Shown here: positions 13,401 to 28,400 of the stretch, one piece after another
Layout: each line of letters starts with the position of its first letter
Numbering within the stretch: position 1 is the first letter of the stretch
DNA from: Macrostomum hystrix
Lineage: Eukaryota; Platyhelminthes; Macrostomidae
Assembly (NCBI GenBank): GCA_950097015.1
Contig: CATNEN010000029.1
Location: 3,553,501 to 3,617,500, forward strand
Length of the DNA stretch: 64,000 nt
Direction: 5' to 3'
The notes under the pieces: generated by a model
Told to the model about the DNA's origin: nothing
The model's input: only the letters and a program-made list of their open reading frames with translations
Databases searched by the model: none
Position numbers and translations under genes: made by a program

Positions 13401-16400
13401 GAACTTGCCGCTCATTGACTCAACATAGGATATACGTATTTAGGACAGAGAGTTAGAGAGCATCGTAGAGAAGAAAACATTAAAGTATATCAATACAGTA
13501 CCTAATCGCTGCGGTATTCCAAGGTGTGGGCATTTACACCTAAGGTAAACCACCCATTTTGGCATTGACGTAACCTCGAACAAAATGCTAGTTTTCGGAT
13601 CTTGTTGTAATCTTTTATTGTGCGAGAAATCAGCAAATAAACGACACATGAATCTACCGTTAAACTTTCTGAGAGGCTCTCGAACTTGTGCCGACGCACT
13701 CCGTCTAGTCAGACGGCCAAAAAATCTTGATGTGATCAAAAAGTTTCAACGGGCTTGTTGGAAGCAAGGCTTGCAGGGGCATCCAAAGCACTAACAGCAT
13801 ATAATATTCATTTAAACCAACTCACCCGGTAGTGGTACATAGGCATGCTGTATCTGTACCAGTACAGACTGTCGTCTGAGTACTCCAGCACATAGCGCTG
13901 AATGAGTTCGCGTGCAGCACTGGGGTGGTAGCAGTGGGTGGATCCGATGGTAACGCTCTCGGCTCGCACTCGCCTGGAAAATGAAAGCTGTAGCCACTCG
14001 TCCAGATCCGTTGAGGCCGCCCTCCAGGAGCCGAGTGTCGGTCGGGGATCCTCTGGAAGTGAGAGCAGTGTTGCTCAAAGTCATTTCAAATGAAATCTAT
14101 CTACTCCTTTCCTTTATAACTTTCTTTAATTATGCTGCCAGGTGACATACTAATCGTAACTCGCATTGCGAAGTTTTGTCTGCTGCTGCGTATCGCTATC
14201 TAAGATGCTGTACGTATCTAAGATGCTGAACGTATCTAAGATGCTGTACGTATCTAAGATGCTGTACGTATCTAAGATGCTGTAAATATCTAAGATGCTG
14301 TACGTATCTAAGATGCTGTACGTATCTAAGATGCTGTACGTATCTAAGATGCTGTACGTATCTAAGATGCTGTACGTATCTAAGATGCTGTACGTATCTA
14401 AGATGCTGTACGTATCTAAGATGCTGTACGTATCTAAGATGCTGTACGTATCTAAGATGCTGTACGTATCTAAGATGCTGTACGTATCTAAGATGCTGTA
14501 CGTATCTAAGATGCTGTACGTATCTAAGATGCTGTACGTATCTAAGATGCTGCTCGTATAATCCTAAACGTTATGCGAAATCGGAATCAGAACATGGAAA
14601 TTGCGATCCAATGAAGATAGGATATTAACTTCTTGCCTGTTCTAATTAAAATATGCCTAAAATATGCCTTGCATGCACTCACACTGGCCTTAAACTGACG
14701 CATGAAATAGCAAACGAGTGTAAGGCCGCAACGCAGCATTCAAAAACTTTTTTGTACTTAAAAAGTCTAGCTTTCGCTTCGAGCGAATTGTTTGACATAA
14801 GTTATTACATCGGAACAATTCCGATTAAGATTGTTGTACGAGCGTAATTTAAAATTCACACAAATAACAGCATGCAACATGTAGTTACAAGTACGTGCTG
14901 GTAGTTTAAAGTAGTAGTGCACTTATGTTCGTACGCTCGTATTATAATTTTTAATTAACATCATAGTAAATGAAAAAATCGTAAAAACAATTTTGAACTT
15001 ACTTTCATCACAAAAATAGTAGTTACAATGGTTATATCCGGTCCCACTACTAGGGCAATTATTCTGATATGTTGAAGTCGGCATTCGACAATAATTGTTT
15101 GCGTCATAAAGGCTGCCGTCGACTACATCCTCGTGTGAAATGGAATCTATGCGCTGGGTCCACTTCGGGCATACGCCTCCTCCATTCTGAATAGTCCAGT
15201 GCTTGCCCGCATATGACAGGGCCTGAATGTTGTCTACTGCACAATACTGGCCTGAGTCAGTAGTGTTTGAGAAGGTGGCGTCACAGCAGATCCACATGAG
15301 AGTGTCAGTTCGATACCCATAGTTGTAGTAAGCCGAGTCATACTCATTGAACTGCCAGTCCTGGAAACAGCGAAGCCAGCTATCACCCGCTTGCCCGTTC
15401 ACGAGGGCATAGCAATCTGTCGTCGATCTAAAGTAAGAGAAGGCCGTCTCTTCATTCGACCAGGCTGTGTATCGGACGAACTCTGAATAGTAAGTGCTAG
15501 CACGACCTGGGAAGATGTTGAGCCTGCGCTCAAAGTAGCCAGGACATCGACTGGGCAGTGAGAGACAATCTGAAGTTTAAATATCATGAGGTTGTTGTTT
15601 TCATTTGCAAACTGTGACTGTGTCTAAACCAAAGCTAATTGTCTCACGAGAAAATATCTTTATAATACGAAGCTGGTGTCCAATTTAAACTGAAAGGAAA
15701 ATTTCATTCCTAGTAAAACTCGATGCTGTTATCAAAACTTGGATTCGGCAATAATATATCTAGAGTAAATACCAGTACCTCACTGACTTGATGAATCATT
15801 TCTCACTTAAATTACAGAAGCTAAGGAAGCGATTATGCTATAGCAAAGCCTATGAAGACATTTTTCAGTTTTTATTGCGTTAAGCTTACATGTCGTGTAC
15901 GGCGCGCACTCTCTGTGGGCCCAGTGACTTCTGAAGGTGTCAAACGATAGGCTGAACGCTTGCAGACAGAACAAAAATCCGTAGCTACCGTTTCCAAACA
16001 CTAGCGTCTCGCTACAAGAATTAAGCATGAAGCAACGATGATGAAAGGGTAATGAAGTTTGTTATATGAACCACTTCTATTGTCAATACTAACCTCGACA
16101 ACGATCGAACCGGATCATTGTTTGTTATTGGCGATGAGAACACGACTCGGTGACCCTCGATTACGACCAGTTGTGCGGGCGATCTCGTGACGGCCAAGCA
16201 GAAATAGTGCCAGAAGTATGTAGCCTTCAGATTTCCTGTCACCACAGTGGCAGCCCCAGATTGATGAATCACTCGGGCCTCAAAGTTGTTGGCGTTGGTG
16301 TACCGGAACTGCAGACTGTCCCCAGACGATCGCAGAACAGGCCTTGTGTAGTCATAGCTAGCGTTGAAGTAGCTGTAGAAACAAACTGTGTACTCGTTGC

Positions 16401-19400
16401 CGTCCATCTCCAGTGCACCACTGGCGGGCACCTCCAGAGTGCTGTTTGAGTTGCCAAGAAGAAAGAGAGCTCCGTTGGTTCTGAATGTGGGTCCACTGGC
16501 CCAGCTGATGTTCGAGCCGAGATCGCCATGTCGCATGCTGGATTGAATGTCATTTGCTTGAGTCTCTTGCACCAGTGGCCAGAAGCCAACACGATATTTG
16601 TTAAGTTGGACTGTTTGCGACTCGGGGTCTGTGAAATATTGCAAATATCGTAAAACTGCCTTAGTGCAGCTCTCTGTATTGAATAATAAAGTCAAAATTG
16701 AGAATTGAGTCAAAAACCAAAACTCTCACCCCATGACTGAACCTTGTAAGAAACACTGTTTGCAGAATAACGGAATAGTTCTGATTTTGACGTAACATTT
16801 GTTGTTAGTAGCCCTGGAACACCGTTCACCAACTGTAAATCACATGTCGTGTCTGAAAGAATGTTGGTATATGGTTTTAATCTAATTTTCAGAGCAGCAC
16901 CAATAGCAGCATTCCAAGATTGCTGTTTACAGAAAGGCACTTACTGTAAGTCAGCCACTGAAGCATGTTGTAGTTAGTGTTGAACCGATTGATCATCCCA
17001 TCGTTCGTGTGGGTTGCATTTTCGTCGCTGAACTTTGAGACAACGGGAATTCCAGTGAACACAGACTTGCATGTTGGTGCTAGCTCATGGAAGCAGTCAA
17101 AGAGCTGACGCAAGTGACTCAGTCCACTGTATGAAGCCATGTAATAATTATTGTCGTAGTACATCATGCGCTTGACGTATACCTTCCGAGCCTGTCTGTC
17201 CTGCTTCACATCTAAAAGTTAGATTGTTTGAATTCGTTTTGGTTCGAGCAAAATATATCTGATTCGACTAGGTTTGTTAGTTTCAATCGAGTGTGCTCAT
17301 CTCTTACAGTTTCTCGTGTACACAACAACTTCAGCAAACGAGAAGCAGCAGCTGAGTCTCTCGCGTCTCAGAATCACATAACGGCCATAGAATCCACACA
17401 TTATTTCGATTACATCTCCTGTGCTGAATGCTTGCGTCATCTTTTGACAGAGAATGGAGTAGAACATTGAGGCAGTGTAAGGATTGTCGCTCGTTGTCTG
17501 CGACACCCAGGCTTCATACTGCTGAGAATTTTCTAGAGAAATTAGAAAATTTACGGCTTCGAGAAGTGCACGTGATCGCATGTTTAGCATTGTCAATGTT
17601 CCTTATTGACAGGTAAAATAATTCGACTCACCGCTCGCATCAGTGCGGAGGTATATCCAAACTTCAGTCACGTACTGAACACTCAGCATGTCCACGCGCC
17701 ACCAATCGTACGTTGAGGATGAGGTGACCGGAGTCGACGAGAATATTTTCGATGCAGTGTTACGAGCGAAGTCTCCGTCATTGGCGGCAGTGGCGCTGTA
17801 TCCTGAGCGCAGATCGTAATAACTGACAGGATTTCCTGTAATATTGACGGGCGCTGCAACCATCGAGTATCCCGTGTTCAGTGCATTCACCTCACAGATG
17901 AACTGGTAGGCTGACTGGTATGTGTCACATTTGATATTGCGCCACGTTCCGCCCATGTCCAAGTCCATCATCAAGCATTCTTTGCCGGGACTGCTGTGGC
18001 GCCAGAACTTCCAGTCGACAAGGCTTCCGTCCCACCACTGCCACTGACCAGTTGTTCGGTTGTACTGCCCGTCGATGTGAACAAACTTGTGCAGTCCTTG
18101 GCCACTGAAGCACGCGTGATACGAATGTATTGGCAAATATCGGTACATTCCTAATGGGTGAGACATCAGAATATTCAGATTAAAAATATCCTACCTAGTG
18201 ATGGAGTTGAAAAACATGTAGTAGAAGAGCTGGTTCTCCAGCACAGTCTTCGGACTGGCCAAATGTCCGCTACCGTTCCAGTGCATCGACTCGCAGATCT
18301 CTTTAGCCAGCATTGGTGGTGCGACAGTGTGCGGGAAGGAGCTGTTCATGCCGTAGGGAACCCAGTAGCAGCTATCCTTGTGACGGAAGAAGCCAAACGG
18401 ACAGTCTAAAGGATATTAGTATTCTAGTAACATTGTTGTTGATTTAAAATGACGTTTTTTCTTTTTTGGTACTATTGGATCAGAAATGAAGAGTAGGACT
18501 ACCAAACCATTTTGCCACCCGTTTTCTATACTAAGGGGGATGAATTTCCTCCCTGAATTTTTTTTGGCAGCGCCTGAATGATAACAGCGTTGGGTGCTGA
18601 CTGATTGGTTGATAGACTAGATAATGGTTGCCCGTGGTTGAGCTGCGCTCAATATTTAGGTTTGATGAGTAAAATTGGAGAAATTCCTATCTCCACCATC
18701 GTGACCTATCTCCACCTCATGTTGCCCTTGAAGGTCTACCAGTCCGTCTAGATAAAGGTAGGTCACCACCGAAGACGTATATAATGCAGGCACATTCGGG
18801 TGACATGCTGATAAATTTTGAAAGCCTCGCAAGGCCGCACTGAGGCGCAGTGTTAATTCGTGTAAAGGGTTGTGGGAACTACACTAGCGCTTATGGGAAA
18901 AATCCGACCTTCGGCCATAACATTTGAATATCTTGACGGTCTGAAGAGCTGGGGACTTGATTCTTGTTCCAGAAGATGAGCAACAAAATTAAATTAGGGA
19001 TAAATCATCTAAAAACAATTGTTGCTCTCCAATTTGAGCCTCATGGCCTCAAAGTCTCACGGCTGTAAGTGTTTACCGTCTTTGATCATGCATCCACGGA
19101 AGAGAAAGGATGCCACAGTGGTGGGGCTCGTGATGAAGACGACGCGAACCTCATTCGTCCGAATTAAGTGTGGCAGGGACTGATTAAATCCGTTTGACGA
19201 GTCAAAAACCTGCAGTTGATGAGGTATGAAGCTGATGTCTTTTAGTCAGTATTTTACAAGAACTTCATCAGTTTAAATGCGAGGAAGTTATTTGTTTTTA
19301 TCTGTATATATTCTATATATTTATAAATTGGAACAGAAAAAACAGCAGAACGAATGTCCAATAATTTTGTACTCACCGTAACTTTTCCGAGCACAGTAAA

Positions 19401-22400
19401 GTTGACAAACTCCCAGGTGCGCATGTGCCTGAACTGGAGAATGAACTTAATAGGGCTGCTGGCATTCAACCCAAAACCAGAAATATGGTAGAAGTCGTTG
19501 TATCGATAGCCTATTGTGTCAATCGACGGATTTGAGAGTGTTGCCTGATTACTGTCAATTAAATCGCAATCTGAAAGTTTTAAACAAAGCAATTCTGGTT
19601 GAAATAAATCCATGCTTTCAATTTATTATGTAATTCAGTTCTTGTTGCTGATTCCGGCCCATTCAACGCACCGTCAGGATAGCCCAGGATCTCAAATTTT
19701 GCGACACGTCGAGTGTAGAAGTCAACTGGACGAAACTGGATAATCTTGGCCTTGAACGGCACAGAAACGTCCATCCTCAGCTGCATAGCGTCATTGTAGA
19801 ACTGATTGAACTGGTGCTGCAGGAGGAAGGATACAAAGGCCATATAATCTATTGTTTATCGAAAGAAAAAGGTTTGAACAAAAATCTCAAGTATTTACAT
19901 CAACGTAGCTGTTGCTCGTCTGAAATGACCGAACTGGAACTAGCGTTCTTGGATCATCACCGTAAAATATTTTGAAGCTCCGGACATAAGCACGCCAATA
20001 GCCTGTCCTGTCCATCACCGATGAGCCTTGAATAACGAATCCCAGGATTGTGTGGCTGACAGTCAAATAAATATTGATGGGGTACTCTGAAACGTGTTTG
20101 TGATGTGCATATTTTTGTGTCCTTTGCCTCCTAAACATATGGAGACATATGTCTCTCCTGAATTAATCAGCTCCTTGTTTATGCCGCGAACCTACCTGAG
20201 TGAAAAAACATTCCGGGCGGCTGACGAGGCTTCTTTGGTGCGTTAAGCCTAAACATGTACGGTGAGGGATAAATTGATGGATCCGCGTTGGATGGCAGCG
20301 GGGTGTCTTGTGGGTCCAGCTGGTTCAGCTCAATGATGCCGTCCTCCATGCCGATGGGATTTCCGATCAAGTGGAGCTGGCCTGAGAACAGTGCGATAAA
20401 ATCACAGGAATCAAACAACCCAATCAGAGAGATTTCTCAATATCGCAACTGGCGCACTCGTACTCACTGACTGCTGGGAAGCCGTAGGCCTCAAACTCTG
20501 CGAAGCTGAGCCGTCTTCTGTAGTCCGACAGCTTGCGGATTCCAGCAAAGTAAGCTACCTGAAGAGAAAGGGCTGTTTAATGAGACTCTTGAACTTACTT
20601 ATTGACAATCTGCTCATCGCACCTTGTCTGTATCGACAGTCCACACGTGCTCTCTCAGGTAGCCGCTGCCGCGGCTTTCGATCACTTGCACACTCGAGTG
20701 AGTGATAGACGACGAGTTCGATACAAAGATTTCCGCGAAGTCCAGCTCCTCATAGTCTGCGGGTTGGTGTCGGACGTAGTGTCAAAGGGGCTTCATTCGG
20801 CCGCACCAAAAAAGTCTTTTGGTGGGTAATTTACATGGTACTAAAATTTGCGAAAAAATAACATGGTATTCCTCGTTTTAATGTTAAATTCTTTAATCTT
20901 AGCACAGTCTATAAAAACATTTTGCTCTATGTGAAGCATTTAGAAGACGTTGAATGTTTCATTATGTCCACAGATATCAGGGTTGGACCTCACCAAAGCG
21001 CAAATTATTCCGTGAGCAGGCAAAGATCTGGCAGGTATCGAGCGTGACACTCGGGTTGGTTGTGTAGCACCAGAACCTGTTTGTTGCGTCACAGTTGCGG
21101 CAGTAGTTTACAGAAGCAGATTTGTTGCTTCCTGGGAAGTAGCCAGCATATTGACAGTCGTAGTTGGGTACGAATGGAGAATTGCTTCCCCAATTCTGGC
21201 AGGTGTAGCCCGATGATGTGACGTTTTGCCGGCCAAAGTAGCCAATTCGACTGGCCGCATCTCCACACACGTCTCCGCCGTATGCATCTATACAAAAACA
21301 GTTTAGGCGTTTTTACTTTCCTTAATTGCGTTCCTTCGCCAGACACTCGTACGCAGAACTCTATTGACTAGCACATATCCGATGTAGAGTCAACTGCATC
21401 AGACTCAATGTGTTGTGGATTCAGAATTGTTTTCTCAGAAACTTGTTCCCTTTGAGCACTTCGGGAAGTATAAGTATAAGTTCTGACTGGAGCAATATTA
21501 CTTCATAGAACAAGTTTGGCAGAGTAGCAGACATTGGAGCAGAAAGTGCTATATTATTCAGAATGTATGAGCTTAAAGGCTCCACTAGAGGTGAACAATT
21601 TTATGTTCTATATCCTCTGTTTTCTAAAGGAGCAGACTATCCATTGTCGAATAAGTATGAAAAATTTAAAGAAAATTTCGAATAGTCGTATAAGAAATAA
21701 TAGGCAGAAGACAGGCATCACCGAAGCAGCAACGGCATTTCGATTTGGCCTTGATGACGCGACTGCCGTTGCTGTTGGCGATGCAACCGAATCATTTTAA
21801 GAATGATTCTGTAGGCAAATTAGAAAGTTTCTATCACTATAAAAATATATTTACCTAGTTCTTCAACCAGATCTACGACTCGAATTCGTCGAATGAAAGT
21901 TAGATAGCCAAATTCAATCATCCAATAATGGTATAGATCAACATAGTGCTGAAAGTCCGTAACAAACGATTGACCATATCCAAAGAACATGTATGCATTG
22001 CCGTCGTTGCCTCTCTCTGGACTGCCATACGAGCTGAAGTAGCGATACTTGAAGCTCGACACCAAGTAAGGCAAGATTGAGCCACTCGTTACTGAAATTT
22101 TGAAGAGAGTCGTATTTTATTTTTATGCAATCTTAATGGGTAGCCTTTTTTAACTGTGTGATTTTAACTTTTCCGCTCACCATATGGGCAGCCGTACAGT
22201 TGAAGTTTCATTTCGTTCTGTGTTTGAAAAGTAGCCGGGAAAACTCTCAGAGCGAGTGTGAGAAGATCTGGCAGAAACCTCAGACTTGCCGCCTGGCGAG
22301 TTTGCCTCGGTCCAACCAGAATCTGGGATTTTGGCATGGGACTCGAATAAAATCTTAGATCAATCGTATTCTTGCTATTCTTGTATATGAATTTTATAAA

Positions 22401-25400
22401 GCTAAAATCGAATGATTTTTCAATTCATTTTAACCTTACTGCAATCATTCAAATTAGCTTTCTAGAAGTATTATTATTTTTCTAATCGAAGCAAGACTCC
22501 TTCCATCAAAGTTGGAGGCTAGGAAGTAATTGTATCGGATTGTCATTTTACCATGCCGTTGTAAAGCGATCTCCAGTAGCGCGCATCCTCGCTGTAATAC
22601 ACGTAGTAGCTCAGTATGTTGGTCCATGCACCTGTGAGCACGCTGATTCCCGGCCCACCCTGTAGGGTAATCCACTGCAGCCTCACGAACTTGTCAAAAG
22701 TTGCCTGAATTAAGGCGTGGTTTTAAGTAAAGATGTGAGTTCTATACAATATCTATCAGCATTTGGGTATTTTAAAGACTAAAGAAATTGCTTCAAACCT
22801 GTAGATAGACTCGCTCTTGAAAGTAATAATTTTGTGGTCGGTACGTAGACAGAGTCTTTGCGCTCCTCACATTGAAGTACAACTTGATGCTGTTCCCTGA
22901 ATCCACTACGTCGTTGGAGTACCCAATCTTTTTTATCGGGATGGCGTGTCGGGAGTCCGTTGATTGGCCGATCAGCTGACCATTGAAATATGTGAAAAAC
23001 GAGGTCACATTATTTGTTGTGTCCCAGGTGATGCACACCTTCGCAAAGTCCTGCGTATTGTGCGTTGCTGAGAGGTTGAGCGTGCTGTTCAGCACATCCA
23101 GCACGTACGCAGTCGGGTTGTTCACAGAGTAGTCCTTATTCTCCACTTGCGCTCCAGCGTACCTGACCTGGTTCGCCCCATCGCCTTGCAGCAACAACAC
23201 GTAGCGACTCTGCAAAGTTTGGTATGATTTTAGCTCGAATATGAAACAATTCATTAAATAATTCCAACTTCAAATTTCTGACTTGACAAAGTCACTCATA
23301 AAGTTATTTAAAAATGCTCCCATGTATTACTTTTTGATATGAATTATTTTTTGAGCATCTTAAGCATGCTGTATACTGCTACTCCACTGTTACACTTTGA
23401 ATGCAGAAGAAACTATTACGAAAATTAAAGTATACGAGCCTACTTTTCAAACGAAAAAGTTCGATTTCTTGTTTTCTTGAATTGAGACCCCTTCTTACAA
23501 ATTTTACGAGTAAGTAAAGACTTCCTACTCTTGTGGAGCAATCATTAATTAGAAAAGAGACTGAAAATGGTGCATTAGGAATAGATGGGGCGATGTCCTT
23601 AACATTCTCCAATCGTTCATTCTCGTACCTATCGTCTACTATTTTCGAAATTGATTTTAAGGAGGTAGCGAAATAGATAAACGAATGTACCACTTCAGCT
23701 CCTCAATATCTTCCATGTCAACAGGTATAGAAGATGCAGAGCGCTATTTCAGAATAGTGACTTAATATTTCGCATCTTAAGGTGGCTTTTAAGTATAAAG
23801 TTTTGTTTTATGTCAGTTATTATTCTAGAGACGTTTAAACTACACTAGCTGGATATAGAAATAAGCGCGAAATTCAATGCATCTTCCTTACTTGGGTCAT
23901 GGCTTCCAAGTAGCCGTACTGGTCTGTGAACCAAATTTTGGCCAATCGATTCCGAATCAGCAAGTTGAATGTGACGTTATTAGTCTCCAGAGCAGTTGAT
24001 ATCGTTTCATCTGGCATCCAGCCGACTCTCAAGTCGACAGACTCATCGTAGTCATAGTCTGAATAAAAGTGATTTAATAAAATAATATAATAACAAAAGC
24101 TTTCTAAGAGTCAACGTTGATTTGCAATCAAATCGCGTAAGGAAATAAATTATAAAGTGCTTACACTCCTCTGCAAACACAAAGATCTGATCGACTCGGA
24201 AGAAGCCAAAATCAGCCGGCTTGGTGAGGACTAGGTATCGACCCAGCATAACTCTCGAGCAGGTGAAGCTGTACTCTGTGAGGCTGCTCACAGGAATCTC
24301 CAGTGTGTCACAGACAGGCCAGCTGAGGAAGGCGCGCTCGCCTAGCGATGAGTCATAGCTACTGCTGACGCGCACGTGGATTGGGTACTGGCCTGCTGTC
24401 GCTGTAAGTTGTGAAGGTATGGATGGGTGTGCATTGAATGCGCTCGGCCAGCTAAATCAGCCTATCTATTTATCTCCTTCTCTGAATGCCGTTAGGTAAT
24501 AAGTCAAAGCTAAGCATTCTCTAACATCAACAATCAAGAGGAAGCCCATTTTTTACAGCTTATAGACTCCCTGATAGAAATCTTAAACTAATCTCAAACT
24601 AATGTCGGAGGGACGAAGCCCTGTTGTCCCCACAATATTATTGCGTTGAAATGATAGTTCTCAAAGGAAATCTTAAGCCACAGAAAGGCCACATACGGCT
24701 CTGAAAGTCGACTCCCGCAATCGTGTGCAGCAGCTTCAGATCCACCAGGACGAAATGGAACTCCGTCGCATCCACAAACGAAGCCTGGTTGCTGGTGTAG
24801 ATGTTGAGAAATCCACCGGAGTTGGCGCTGTTGGAGACGTCTCTGCCATTAAAAATCACGGTTTTGAACAGCGCCGCATTGTGGCCCTGCAGCAGTCCCG
24901 TATTTGGGTGGTAGTAGTGAACTGAAAGAGGAAAAAATATTAAGTTACGAAACTATATTGAGTACATGTACTCGTGAGAGCTAAAGTAAGATAGCAAAGC
25001 ACTGAGTCAGCTATTTGTCCAGTTCATTTGTTGCTTATTAACGATCTGATATTATACTTATTAGTGGGTCGGCCGGAGCGAGAAAGGCGAGAGGCAGCGA
25101 GTGCTGTGCATTGCCTATGCGCTGCACAGCTGAATACAAATGCATATAAACACATTAGGTTTGATTAAAATTTCACGATTTATTTATCCTCTCAAAAATA
25201 AGCTCTATCAATGCGTCGAGCGAACAGATGGAAGTAGGAACAATCAGTTAACAATAGTGATATATACAATATGAATAGCAGATATGAAAAATTAAAATGC
25301 GGAAACTCACAACAACTCGAAGAAGTGCATATTCCCGTCCCACCAGTAACTTTATTGCACAGTGGTAATTCTGATGTGTATCCTGATTTAAAGGAAGAGT

Positions 25401-28400
25401 AATTAAAAAAATTCCATTTAAAACGGACGACAAGGTGAGGAAGTTATATTTTTGGGTGTCTCAACTTATATTTGAGAAATTCAAAAGCACAAACGTTTGC
25501 GTACGGCTAATGCACTGAGATCCTGTGTTCAAGTTGCCCGTGACACCCGAGGTCCACGCTGCGCACGCGATGCCGTCCCGGGTGACGTTCAGGTCATGCA
25601 AGAAGAAGTCGGAGTCGCCTCTGCTGAACACACAGGGAACTGAAAACGAGGAATAATTTACAATAAACTATTTTTTATTCACCTAAAAACTTTGCGAATG
25701 TTCAAAGTTAGCTACTTCTAGTGCGAACTGCATTGCCGACAATGGCATCCTCCGGCTTGTTGAAAGAAGATCGGCCGCTGCCACTCAGCGACGCTGTCAG
25801 GATGCCGGGAATTCCAGGCAGCAGAGGCTGCATGCAGGCTGAAAAATATGGCAAAATTTACAGCATTTAGAAGTTCTCCTGTCTTCAACCCTAATATATA
25901 ATAATGTGTAAATAGTTTTATGCTTGCAATTCGTCTTTGACATTACCGTGATCAACGCAGGGAAAGTGCTGCATGATGTTTGCGGCTGACATCTCAGGAG
26001 GAGAGGACAGTGGATTGGACGTAAAGATCCAGAATATTCCCGCATCATGCTGAAAGCTAGTCGATTGGTTCATGAAGAATTCATCCATGAAGAGCACATC
26101 ATTGTGCGCCGCTCTCTGGTTAATGTCAGTTTCTGTGTTCGCCCTGAAGTCATCGTTACAACCTGAGCACATCGATGGGTGCATGTAGTACACCAGCGGA
26201 CCCTTGTTGCACAGATTTGGTCCTGAAAGGTTTTTTATTACACAGCTAGAATTCAGACAGAAAACTGAAGTAAACTAAGAGGTAGTTGTATACGAATAGA
26301 TATTCTTAGAGTAACGTGTTTGACGTACGCTTCAAGCTAGGAACTTCGCAAACAAAGTACAGACTGACAGACGTGCTTGACAGTGGAATCAGTCCATTAT
26401 ACCAGGGGCGCCAAGCAGCATGCAAATTTCCTGCCTTCTCAGCAGCCCAGGATCCATCGCTCACCGGATCCCCATCAAACCACTCCCAATTTCCGGTGCT
26501 GGAATTCCTTCGTACGCCGATATGCACGGACCAATCATAGCTGAAATGAAAATATTTTCGAGATCAAAATATATAAGTTCAGCAATATGAGAAACTGTGC
26601 ATGATCAAAATCGGATTATTCTCACTATCTCCCCAAAATGTAGTTCATCTTCATTGCATCTTTTGGCATGAACAATGTTCCTCTCTTTCCTCCCCATCGG
26701 TAAGTTTGAGAACAGTGACTCTGTGCCGCGGTCTGAGTCGCAGCCACTGTAATGATGCGAACACAAACATCAAAGTGAGGTGTAAATCCATCGGGACACT
26801 CGTTGGTCATCTTGCCAAGCAGACTGAACTCATCCGGTGATAGACTGCCATTGACTATGTGAAAAGTCAGTTTTAGCGACTGCAGAACTTGTGGGAAGTA
26901 AAGACTTTGATTCGCAGATTTAACAGTAAACTGCAATCGATGGGAAAAATGGAGGGACACTGAAAATGCTAGAAATATATACAAGGGTAAACTTATTCAA
27001 ACATTTGCAAAACATTCTAGAAAGCGCACCATCCAAGTGGTGTTGTACACCTTGAAGACCTCATCCTCTCCAGCCAGCTCCTCAAAGCTCAAATAAAACC
27101 TAAGAAGATCTGTTGTCTTTCTATTGAACTGCATGAAGTTCAGATGATAAATATACTTAAATGACACTCGCAGTGTTGATCCATCGACCATCGTCTTGTT
27201 CATATATTCTTCAGGAATCATGGTGCTGTCTGGAAGTGGAAGTAGAAGTGCAGTGGTTGTCAATGTCAAAATGAAATATTGAAATGGAATTTCTTCTTAC
27301 TTGTGTCGTTAGGGAAGCCAAGGAAATCGAATTTAATGGCGGTCCGTCCTATCGATGACTGTGTGTCAACCCGCACGATTTGGGCTTGAAAAGGGTTGGT
27401 GAAAACCTCTCTTCTGCGCTCAATCTCGTCGCGTGGGCCATCAAAATTCACCTGTAGGTTTTATTTTTGGGAGCATGAAAATCTATGGCAGAAAATAAGT
27501 AAACACAGCTATTATAGCATAATATTCGTGCGTCATTTAAAAATGCCTAAAAACGAAGCAAAGCATTTTGCTGTTCCAGGCATCAAATATTAAGATATTC
27601 ACTTAAAATTTAAATTTCGGCTTGATTAACAAACGCAAGCAATTGAATTTGAAGCATGCATTTTTTCTTCAGTATTTAATTTGTCTAAAAAGAACAAGCT
27701 GTGTTTAAAAAATCTTAAAACAAAACATGGCATTAAATAACAATGCTTACAATGTTGTTATTCTCCAAGTCCCTGTAATAGTTCAGCATGTCCTGTCGCT
27801 TCTCGTAGGCGTACAAGATACGCAATGACGTGAAGCGGCCATAGTACGGGTAGTACATGGACGAGCCCTGTACGATAAAGCCTGTGATGGTGTAGACGCA
27901 AGGGAAGTACACATCAAAGTAGCCGTTTCCGTACAGGTACAAGGCAAAGGTGAACGCCTCATCCCCAGCGAACTCCAGCGGGAGTGAGTACACATCACCG
28001 GTCAGCGCGGTGTACGGATAAACGCGACTGGCGTGCACGGCGGTGGCTGGGAACCGGGAGCCCAGGCCTGTGCGGACGAACACGAGCTCAGAGAGCTGGT
28101 CACCAGGGCTGCCTGTGGGTTGAATAGATTTGATTGCAAAAGCGTTACCCCATGTCGTACATATATATATGTGCCTCTTTCGTTAATTATCATAAAAACT
28201 GCATTACGGGTCTGTCATGTAAAGAGTTCCATCAATTATATTCTCGATTAGAAATGTCGCTCTTTTGCTTTTTTATGTACCGTATAACAAAATATTTGTT
28301 CGTGATAACAAACTCGTGTAGAAATTCTTAGGAACGAGTGTAATATTTTAATTATGTAGTTTATGCGGAATCGACAGTCTTTTGAGCTATTGCTTCAAAA

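Larger units (their letters stand above)
10335..13825. other. Intron 68 of gene A outside the mariner
   Basis: 10335-11527 and 12879-13825 are AT-rich intron with no coding potential. A short direct repeat (TTAGCCACTAGTAGTTA) occurs twice at about 10927-10955, a TA run at 11263-11274 and a TC/poly-C tract near 13148-13169. Confidence 0.6.

Noticed and set aside
14295-14561. Open frame of repeated MLYVSK
   Set aside because: It is the 18-bp minisatellite read in frame; the unit length is a multiple of three and there is no start context or homology.
18151-18160. Acceptor for exon 61 at 18151
   Set aside because: It would put the exon out of frame with exon 60 (phase 2); the AG before 18104 restores the lectin frame.
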